Positions 5,818-10,568 of a DNA stretch of 10,568 nt are shown in pieces. Positions within the stretch are counted from its first letter, which is position 1. Each line of letters starts with the position of its first letter. Under the pieces are notes generated by a model. The model ran no database searches and was not told the DNA's origin. It worked only from the letters and a program-made list of their open reading frames with translations. Source of the stretch: Serpens sp035497635 (GTDB lineage: Bacteria > Pseudomonadota > Gammaproteobacteria > Pseudomonadales > Pseudomonadaceae); contig DATJDB010000300.1 of NCBI GenBank assembly GCA_035497635.1, positions 1 through 10,568 of the forward strand. Direction: 5' to 3'. The position numbers and the translations under genes are program-made.

Positions 5818-6402
5818 TTACTCGCTCAGCATCTGCCCGATGGTCGGGTCATTGAACAGGCGGGTCAGAGCGTCGCTCAGCACGTCGCTGACCAGGCGGG
5901 TGTTGGTTTCCTGGTTCGGCGCCATGCCGAAGCGCTGGTTCAGGGTGGCGGTGTAGCGGCCGGTGTAACGGCGTCCGCTGTTTTGCACTTCGGCCTGCAT
6001 CACGGCGGCGATATCCGCCTCGGTGACATACACGCCTTCCTTGGGCGACTGGTACTTCAGCTCGGCCAGGGTCACGGTCAGGCGTGGCACATCACGGGCA
6101 TCGGGCGTCGGCGTGAAACCCAGCAGGCGCACGGCGGCCTCGGTCTGGGCCTGCAGCTGGGGCAGGATGTTGGCGCTCGGCACGCTGATGGCGCTGGTCT
6201 CGGCATACAGGCCGCCACGGGTGCCGAGGTCCGGCGAGGCGCGTCCGTCGGCGACGAGCACCACCACCGGTTGGCCCTGACCGACGGCGGCCAGTTCGGT
6301 CTTCAGTTTGGGCTGCGGGCTCAGTTGCTGCGGGCTCAACGCGCAGCCGGTCAGCGCCAGGCTGATCACAGCGCAAAGCACCAGCGAAAAACGCTTAGAC
6401 AT
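5818..6402 (-). CDS. yajG: YajG-family outer-membrane lipoprotein
   Basis: The product is a 194-residue lipoprotein. Residues 1-20 are a type-II signal sequence, MSKRF plus a hydrophobic core ending in the lipobox L-T-G-C with lipidated C20. The next residue is alanine, not aspartate, so sorting to the outer membrane is expected. The mature part resembles the YajG (Lipoprotein_16) family in length (about 190) and in its order: VVVLVADGRASPDLGTRGG (50-68), a middle segment on helix and strand, and a C-terminal VLSDALTRLFNDPTIGQMLSE. Its molecular function is not established. I chose the ATG at 6402 because GGAG lies 9 bases upstream; an in-frame ATG at 6417 overlaps it and would spoil the signal peptide. 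In enteric bacteria yajG is linked to ampG; here the neighbour is mqo, divergent. The family assignment is from memory of its sequence pattern. Confidence 0.85.
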   Translation of the reverse strand: MSKRFSLVLCAVISLALTGCALSPQQLSPQPKLKTELAAVGQGQPVVVLVADGRASPDLGTRGGLYAETSAISVPSANILPQLQAQTEAAVRLLGFTPTPDARDVPRLTVTLAELKYQSPKEGVYVTEADIAAVMQAEVQNSGRRYTGRYTATLNQRFGMAPNQETNTRLVSDVLSDALTRLFNDPTIGQMLSE

Positions 6403-6458
6403 GGTTTGGCTCTCCATAAAAGTCTGTTCAAGACGCGCGATGGCGTTCGCGGGCGGGC

Positions 6459-6464
6459 AGTATA
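6459..6464 (-). promoter_or_regulatory. yajG: Possible -10 box of yajG
   Basis: TATACT on the minus strand lies 57 bp upstream of the yajG ATG, which would give a leader of about 50 bases. No good -35 is seen at 16-18 bp, so the call rests on the hexamer and its position. Confidence 0.35.
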
Positions 6465-6634
6465 CGCCGAGCGGTCATTACGATTCTGCAGCAGGCGCTA
6501 TCGTGCGGGATGCCCCGTGCCAGGCGCTGCCCATGCGCCAATAGTCGGATGCCAGGCACAACAAGTTCCCGGCATACTCGCCGCCGCGGTGAGAAAGTCG
6601 GCGCGATACGGCCCCTGTTTGCGAAATCCATCGG

Positions 6635-6640
6635 TATAAT
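6635..6640 (+). promoter_or_regulatory. Consensus -10 (TATAAT) upstream of mqo
   Basis: A perfect TATAAT is followed by a C/G-rich discriminator (CCCCGCCC), as in growth-rate-controlled promoters. No convincing -35 is present at 16-18 bp. Transcription would start near 6647 and run rightward through about 490 bases before the mqo start codon, or produce a separate small RNA. Confidence 0.5.
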
Positions 6641-6646
6641 CCCCGC

Positions 6647-7133
6647 CCAAATTATAAAGGTCGCCTCCTGACAGGCCTGCCCACCGGCAGTGCCCAGGCA
6701 GAGAGACGCCCGCTTAGAGCTGCCCTAATGCCCGTCACGCTGACGTCTGTTCAGCGGTTGAAGCGCGCGCGTCCTCTGGGTCGTGGCGCTACAGTCATAG
6801 GCGAGGAAGTGTGTGTCTGCGGCAGCCGACCCCTTGAGGTTCACGTCTCCAAAAGAGCGTGAGAAGACGGTTTTTCACTACTTCACGAGAGTGTGGCGAG
6901 CAAAAAATGAAGACTCTGGCATTAGTACACCTGCCAAACGACCCGGATATGTACACCTGACACGACCAGTCGGTCGTCAGGACCCGGCCTCCCACCCGGT
7001 CCTATCCTCTCGGGCACGCCGCCCCCTGTCAGGTTTCGGGATTACCCCTGTGATTCTCTCCCGAGCCTGATTGCGCTTTGCGCCAGGAGCGTCTGCCGTT
7101 GAACCTAGGTGTTGCAGATTTGGAGACACGTTA
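6647..7133 (+). ncRNA. Long structured leader of mqo, or a separate small RNA
   Basis: This is a non-coding stretch of about 490 bases between the TATAAT and mqo. Visible hairpins are CTGCC-cacc-GGCAG, CGTCA-cgc-TGACG (6733-6745), TCACG..CGTGA (6841-6862), ACGACC-agtc-GGTCGT (6962-6977) and GGACC..GGTCC (6980-7002). CCTGACAGG (6667-6675) and CCTGTCAGG (7025-7033) are complementary and could close the whole domain. The 9-base word GTACACCTG occurs twice, 26 bp apart (6925 and 6951). A 17-codon ORF lies inside. I see no T-run terminator before mqo. I cannot match it to a known riboswitch. The remainder of the yajG-mqo gap (6403-6634) shows only the weak yajG -10. Confidence 0.4.
6907..6960 (+). 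CDS. Putative 17-residue upstream ORF in the mqo leader
   Basis: ATG AAG ACT ... ACC TGA encodes MKTLALVHLPNDPDMYT. GGCGAG, 6 bases before the ATG, is a weak ribosome-binding site. Both copies of the GTACACCTG repeat lie inside it, the second including the TG of its stop. It could be a regulatory leader peptide or chance; only conservation would tell. Confidence 0.2.
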   Translation: MKTLALVHLPNDPDMYT

Positions 7134-8621
7134 ATGGCGAACAACGAAAACGAAGCCCTGGATGTAGTACTGGTTGGCGCTGGCATCATGAGTGCCACGC
7201 TGGCGGTCCTGCTCAAGGAGCTTGAACCCGGATTGAAGCTGGAAATCGTCGAGCAGATGCCTTCCGGCGCGGTGGAGAGTTCCAACCCCTGGAACAACGC
7301 CGGTACCGGTCACGCCGGCCTGTGCGAGCTGAACTACACCCCGCAGGCCGCCGACGGCTCGGTGGTCATCAAGAAGGCCGTGCTGATCAACACCCAGTTC
7401 GAGGTGTCGAAGCAGTTCTGGTCCTACCTGGTGGCCAAGGGCGCGCTGACCCAACCCCGCGACTTCATCAGTCCGGTTCCGCACATGAGCTTCGTGCGTG
7501 GCGCCAAGGATGTGGCCTTCCTGAAAAAACGCCAGGAGCAGCTCAGCGCTCACCATGCGTTTGCAGACATGCAATACACCGAGGATCGCGAGCTGATCGG
7601 CACCTGGGCGCCGCTGCTGATTCCCGGGCGCGATGACAGTGAGCAGATCGCCGCCACCCGCGTGGAAAACGGCACCGACGTGAACTTCGGCGCGCTGACC
7701 AACGCGCTACTGGCTTACCTGCAGGGCCTGGATGGCGCCCGCGTCAGCTACAACCAGCGGGTCAAGAGCATCGGGCGCGACGGCGCCGGCTGGTCTGTCA
7801 CCGTCAAGAACACCGAAGACGGCAGCCAGCGTGAGCTCAAGTCCCGCTTCGTATTCCTGGGTGCCGGTGGCGGCGCGCTGCCGCTGCTGCAGATGTCCGG
7901 CATTCCGGAAAGCAAGGGCTTCGGCGGCTTCCCGGTCAGCGGCCAGTGGCTGCGCTGCGACAATCCTGAAGTCGTCGCCAAGCACCAGGCCAAGGTCTAC
8001 AGCCAGGCTGATGTCGGCGCACCGCCGATGTCCGTGCCGCACCTGGACACCCGCGTGGTCGACGGCAAGAAATCCTTGCTGTTCGGACCCTATGCTGGCT
8101 TCTCCACCCGCTTCCTGAAGAACGGCTCGTTCCTCGACCTGCCGCTGTCGATCCGCCTGAGCAACATCGGCCCGATGATGGCGGTGGCCCGCGACAACAT
8201 GGATCTGACCCGCTACCTGGTCAAGGAAGTGATGCAGTCCATGGACCAGCGCCTGGATGCCCTGCGCAAGTTCTATCCGGACCTGGATCCGGCCGACTGG
8301 CGCCTGGAAGTCGCCGGTCAGCGCGTGCAGATCATCAAGAAGGATCCGCAGAAGGGCGGCATCCTGCAGTTCGGCACCGAACTGGTATCCGCCGAAGACG
8401 GCACCATCGCCGCGCTGCTGGGTGCCTCTCCGGGTGCCTCGGTGACCGTGTCGATCATGCTGCAACTGCTCGAGCGCTGCTTCCCCGAACAGGTCGCCGC
8501 CTGGGCGGGCAAGCTGGACGAAATCTTCCCGGCCCGTGAATCGGTCCTGAAGGAAAACGCCGAGCTTTACCGCGAGGTATCCGCCCGCTGCGAGCAAAAC
8601 CTGCAGCTGCACGACGCCTGA
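7134..8621 (+). CDS. mqo: Malate:quinone oxidoreductase
   Basis: Mqo is an FAD-dependent, membrane-associated enzyme that oxidises malate to oxaloacetate and passes electrons to the quinone pool. It works with or in place of malate dehydrogenase in the TCA cycle. The 495 residues agree with the family (about 490-525). The N-terminus has an FAD-binding fold VVLVGAGIMS (11-20) and the acidic end of the second strand (IVEQ, 38-41). NNAGTGHAGLCELNYTP (54-70) is a clear Mqo signature. The C-terminal flavin motif LLGASPGAS lies at about 428-436. There is no signal peptide, so the protein binds the inner face of the membrane. I chose the ATG at 7134 because GGAG lies 8 bases upstream; an upstream TTG at 7071 in frame has no support. 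Pseudomonas often has two mqo paralogues, and I cannot say with certainty which one this is. A strong terminator follows. Confidence 0.96.
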   Translation: MANNENEALDVVLVGAGIMSATLAVLLKELEPGLKLEIVEQMPSGAVESSNPWNNAGTGHAGLCELNYTPQAADGSVVIKKAVLINTQFEVSKQFWSYLVAKGALTQPRDFISPVPHMSFVRGAKDVAFLKKRQEQLSAHHAFADMQYTEDRELIGTWAPLLIPGRDDSEQIAATRVENGTDVNFGALTNALLAYLQGLDGARVSYNQRVKSIGRDGAGWSVTVKNTEDGSQRELKSRFVFLGAGGGALPLLQMSGIPESKGFGGFPVSGQWLRCDNPEVVAKHQAKVYSQADVGAPPMSVPHLDTRVVDGKKSLLFGPYAGFSTRFLKNGSFLDLPLSIRLSNIGPMMAVARDNMDLTRYLVKEVMQSMDQRLDALRKFYPDLDPADWRLEVAGQRVQIIKKDPQKGGILQFGTELVSAEDGTIAALLGASPGASVTVSIMLQLLERCFPEQVAAWAGKLDEIFPARESVLKENAELYREVSARCEQNLQLHDA

Positions 8622-8635
8622 TAGCCCGTCGGCTG

Positions 8636-8672
8636 AACGAAAACGCCCCGCCTTGTGCGGGGCGTTTTCGTT
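8636..8672 (+). terminator. Strong intrinsic terminator after mqo (bidirectional)
   Basis: AACGAAAACGCCCCGC (8636-8651) pairs perfectly with GCGGGGCGTTTTCGTT (8657-8672) around the loop CTTGT, a 16-bp stem. The A- and T-rich outer parts give a T tract on both strands, so it may also stop transcription of the convergent glycosyltransferase gene. It starts 14 bp after the mqo stop. Confidence 0.92.
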
Positions 8673-8710
8673 GGGGCCTGTATAAAAAACAGCACAGCCA
8701 ATACCAAACC

Positions 8711-8741
8711 TGGAGGAGCGACTTCAGTCGTGAGCTCTTGG
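8711..8741. repeat. Single degenerate REP (GAGCG...CGTGAGCT family)
   Basis: GGAGGAGCG-ACTTCAGT-CGTGAGCTCTTGG has the outline GGGAGCG..CGCGAGCTT seen in the arms at 3057-3126 and 10487-10564, with a hairpin CGACT-TC-AGTCG at its centre. It is a lone copy without an inverted partner. The glycosyltransferase gene ends inside it. Confidence 0.65.
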
Positions 8742-9749
8742 TGGCACCCCGCACGCCGCCAGAAACTGCTGCGTACAGGCCTCCCAACTCATCTGCTCGG
8801 CCTGACGCCGGCAGGCTTCCGGAGACAATGCCAGCGCGCCCAGGCATGCCTGGCGCAGATCCTCATGCAGGCAGCCGGTTTCGCCTTGCTGCACCACGTC
8901 CAGCGGCCCGGCAACCGGAAAGGCCGCCACCGGCAGGCCGCAGGCCATGGCTTCCAGCATCACCAGGCCGAAGGTATCGGTGCGGCTGGGGAAGACGAAT
9001 ACGTCGCCGGTGGCGAGGTAGGCCGCCAGCTCATCGCCAAAGCGGTAGCCGACGAAGTGGGCATCGCTGAAGCGCGCCTCCAGTTCGGCGCGTGCCGGGC
9101 CGTCGCCAATCACCAGCTTGCTGCCCGGCAATGTCAGCTCCAGAAAGGCCGGCAGATTCTTTTCCAGCGCCAGGCGCCCGGCATACACCCACAGCGGGCG
9201 CGGCAGGTTCGTCGGCAAGCCGGTCGGCGCCTCCTTGCGTGGCCGGAAGCGCGTAGTGTCGACCCCGCGTCCCCAGCGGGCCAGTCGCGCAAAGCCTTTT
9301 TCACGCAGCAGGCTTTCCATGTGGGCGGTCGCCACCAGGGTGCGCGCCGCCGGGCGATGGAAATGGCGCATCAGCGCGTAACCCAGCGCCAGCGGCACAA
9401 AGGGACAGCGGGCATGCACGTATTCCGGAAACTGCGTGTGATACGAGGTGTTGAAGCGCAGGCCGCGTCGCAGGCAGTAACGGCGCGCCGCCCAGCCCAC
9501 GGGGCCTTCCGTGGCGATATGGATATGGTCGGCCTGCAGCGCGTCGAGCATCTGTCGCAACCGGCGGTAGGGCAGCCGCGCCAGGCGGATCTCGGCGTAG
9601 CCGGGCAGCGCCACGTTGCGAAAGCGTTCCGGGCCGATGATTTCCACCACATGCCCCAAGGCACACAGCGCGTCGCGGGTGCGGCTCAGCGTGGTGACCA
9701 CGCCATTCACCTGGGGCTGCCAGGCATCGGTGCAGATGACGATCTTCAT
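8724..9749 (-). CDS. GT4-family glycosyltransferase, lipid-type (Agt/SQD2-like)
   Basis: The product is a 341-residue cytoplasmic or peripheral-membrane GT-B enzyme. The N-terminal fold begins MKIVICTDAWQPQVNGV (1-17), the typical opening of GT4 enzymes near SQD2, MgtA and bacterial diacylglycerol glycosyltransferases. Other marks are SYHTQFPEY (102-110), GRGVDTTRF (160-168), YAGRLALEKNL (189-199), VIGDGP (213-218) and the sugar-nucleotide site PSRTDTFGLVMLEAMACG (254-271). In that site the usual E-x7-E is D258-x7-E266, as is common in this branch. I chose the ATG at 9749 because homologues begin with MKI; an in-frame ATG at 9758 is possible, and neither has a good ribosome-binding site. Sugar and acceptor are unknown. 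The PHO-box-like array upstream and the PAP2 neighbour point to glycolipid synthesis under phosphate limitation. The last six residues and stop are encoded in a REP element. Confidence 0.85.
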   Translation of the reverse strand: MKIVICTDAWQPQVNGVVTTLSRTRDALCALGHVVEIIGPERFRNVALPGYAEIRLARLPYRRLRQMLDALQADHIHIATEGPVGWAARRYCLRRGLRFNTSYHTQFPEYVHARCPFVPLALGYALMRHFHRPAARTLVATAHMESLLREKGFARLARWGRGVDTTRFRPRKEAPTGLPTNLPRPLWVYAGRLALEKNLPAFLELTLPGSKLVIGDGPARAELEARFSDAHFVGYRFGDELAAYLATGDVFVFPSRTDTFGLVMLEAMACGLPVAAFPVAGPLDVVQQGETGCLHEDLRQACLGALALSPEACRRQAEQMSWEACTQQFLAACGVPPRAHD

Positions 9750-9783
9750 GGCTGCCATTGGGCATCATCGGCCTTAAGCCTGC

Positions 9784-9812
9784 GTGACAGGTGCATGACG
9801 TTTCGATGACGG
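9784..9812 (-). promoter_or_regulatory. PHO-box-like array facing the glycosyltransferase
   Basis: On the minus strand three heptamers follow one another with exactly 4-base gaps (11-bp period): CCGTCAT (9812-9806), ACGTCAT (9801-9795) and CTGTCAC (9790-9784). The PhoB half-site is CTGTCAT, and the second half-site often ends in C. Matches are 6/7, 5/7 and 7/7 allowing T or C at the end. The array ends 34 bp before the glycosyltransferase ATG, where a PhoB-activated -35 region would be. A clear -10 is not visible 10 bp downstream (TTAAGG is nearest), which weakens the call. Confidence 0.55.
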
Positions 9813-9817
9813 CGGGG

Positions 9818-9835
9818 CGGTCATCGAACTGCCAC
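9818..9835 (+). promoter_or_regulatory. PHO-box-like site facing the PAP2 gene
   Basis: CGGTCAT-CGAA-CTGCCAC on the plus strand fits the CTGTCAT-4-CTGTCAY layout with 12 of 14 bases and the correct 4-base gap. It lies 45 bp before the chosen PAP2 ATG. It is only 5 bp from the oppositely directed array. No good -10 is evident in the expected place. Confidence 0.45.
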
Positions 9836-9880
9836 GAGAGATTCACAGTGTTGTCGAACGCGCCGCCTAGTCTGCCAGAC

Positions 9881-10435
9881 ATGGACAAGATCACGCTGAA
9901 GACGGAAGACCTGACCCTGCCGATCCTGGCCCGCCTGGGACGGCTGGAATATCGACTCTGCATCACCATCAACCGTCTCTCGCGGCGGCAGGCCATGCAC
10001 CGGTTGTTCCGCACGGTCAGCCGGCTGGGCGATGGGGTGTTCTGGTACTGCCTGATGGCGGCGCTGGCGCTGTTCGCCGGCGAGGCGGGGCGCGAGGCGG
10101 CCCTGCGCATGGGCATCGCCGGGCTGAGCGGTTTGCTGCTCTACCGACAGCTCAAGCATCGGCTGGTGCGCGAGCGACCCTTCATTACCTTCCAGGACAT
10201 CCGCTGCGGCTGCCCGCCGCTGGATCGCTTTAGCTTCCCGTCCGGACATACGCTGCATGCGGTGTCGTTCACCACGCTGGCGCTGGCCTACTTTCCGCTG
10301 CTCGGGGTGCTGCTGGTGCCGTTCGCCGCGCTGGTGGCGCTATCCCGGCCGGTGCTCGGCCTGCACTACCCGAGCGATGTGCTATGTGGCGCGCTGCTGG
10401 GCTACAGCATTGCGCAGCTGGTGTTGATGGTCTGA
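9881..10435 (+). CDS. PAP2-family membrane phosphatase
   Basis: The product is a 184-residue inner-membrane phosphatase of the type-2 phosphatidic acid phosphatase superfamily. All three active-site motifs are complete: K-x6-RP as KHRLVRERP (92-100), PSGH (120-123) and SR-x5-H-x3-D as SRPVLGLHYPSD (155-166), with nucleophile H162 and acid/base H123. Helices are predicted at about 50-67, 73-90, 124-155 (two) and 166-184, which puts the active site on the periplasmic face. Substrates in the family include phosphatidate, phosphatidylglycerol phosphate and undecaprenyl pyrophosphate; the sequence alone does not decide. The start is uncertain. The ATG at 9881 is preferred because an in-frame GTG at 9848 lies where the promoter start should be, although GAGAGA precedes it, and an upstream ATG at 9791 lies inside the PHO-like array. 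It is divergent from the glycosyltransferase, 131 bp apart. Confidence 0.87.
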   Translation: MDKITLKTEDLTLPILARLGRLEYRLCITINRLSRRQAMHRLFRTVSRLGDGVFWYCLMAALALFAGEAGREAALRMGIAGLSGLLLYRQLKHRLVRERPFITFQDIRCGCPPLDRFSFPSGHTLHAVSFTTLALAYFPLLGVLLVPFAALVALSRPVLGLHYPSDVLCGALLGYSIAQLVLMV

Positions 10436-10445
10436 CGAGCATCGT

Positions 10446-10498
10446 GGCTGAAGCCGCCCCTAGAAAAGCGGTGTGCGCGCGGGCCTGTGGCTTCAGCC
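10446..10498. repeat. Inverted GGCTGAAGCC / GGCTTCAGCC after PAP2
   Basis: GGCTGAAGCC (10446-10455) and GGCTTCAGCC (10489-10498) are exact reverse complements about 33 bp apart. The right member is also the left half of the following REPIN. They may form a hairpin ending the PAP2 message, but there is no T tract directly after it. Confidence 0.45.
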
Positions 10499-10564
10499 GC
10501 GAGCTTTTCGTGGCCTGCGGTCTGGCCTGCGGCCGAAAAAGCTCGCGGACAAGTCCGCTCCCAC
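10487..10564. repeat. REPIN (GAGCG...CGCGAGCTT family) at the window end
   Basis: Two inward-facing REPs. The left is GTGGCTTCAGCCGCGAGCTTTT; it lacks the GGAGCG part. The right, read on the minus strand, is GTGGGAGCG-GACTTGTC-CGCGAGCTT. CCGCGAGCTTTT (10497-10508) is an exact reverse complement of AAAAGCTCGCGG (10537-10548). The element belongs to the same family as 3057-3126. It may serve as the 3' end of the PAP2 transcript. Confidence 0.8.
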
Positions 10565-10568
10565 GAAA

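Noticed and set aside
7071..7133. Upstream TTG as the start of mqo, adding 21 residues
   Set aside because: The extra residues do not look like a protein N-terminus, and the ATG at 7134 has a well-placed GGAG and begins just before the flavin-binding strand.
9791..9880. A longer PAP2 protein from the ATG at 9791
   Set aside because: That ATG lies inside the PHO-like array and the added 30 residues show no domain or ribosome-binding site; the GTG at 9848 remains a weaker alternative.

Overview
This window looks like chromosomal DNA from a Pseudomonas-type gammaproteobacterium. It is GC-rich and tightly packed. It carries REP/REPIN-type palindromes between genes, a stand-alone tRNA-Val(GAC), a Pseudomonas-style malate:quinone oxidoreductase and a YajG lipoprotein. 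The genus is an inference from gene content and repeats, and the species cannot be named from this sequence. There is no phage, integrase, transposase or CRISPR array, so this is mostly core-genome housekeeping DNA broken up by short palindromic repeats.

Layout, left to right. (1) 25-117 is a GGCC-type REP pair. (2) tRNA-Val lies on the minus strand with its own promoter and terminator. (3) On the minus strand follow a small secreted protein and the overlapping pair egtB-egtD (ergothioneine synthesis). (4) A perfect 26-bp inverted repeat (REPIN) lies between egtB and the divergent ABC exporter of the ATM1/HMT1 family. (5) A 134-bp convergent junction, which is almost entirely one large palindrome, separates the exporter from a 90-residue membrane protein on the minus strand. 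(6) A tandemly duplicated GGCC-type REP pair precedes the minus-strand yajG-like lipoprotein gene. (7) About 730 bp between yajG and mqo holds a probable long structured leader (or a small RNA) with a 17-codon ORF. (8) mqo ends in a strong terminator. (9) A GT4 glycosyltransferase (minus) and a PAP2 phosphatase (plus) are divergent. (10) The window closes in another REPIN.

How the genes work together. EgtD trimethylates histidine to hercynine and EgtB joins hercynine to a thiol, so the two form a translationally coupled ergothioneine operon. No egtA, egtC or egtE is seen here. Mqo feeds electrons from malate to the quinone pool. The most interesting regulatory signal is in the 130 bp between the glycosyltransferase and the PAP2 gene. 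Two PHO-box-like arrays there, one pointing at each gene, keep the 11-bp half-site period expected of PhoB. Together with the protein families, this suggests a divergent phosphate-starvation unit that makes diacylglycerol from phosphatidate and glycosylates it, replacing phospholipid with glycolipid. That is a hypothesis, not a demonstrated system.
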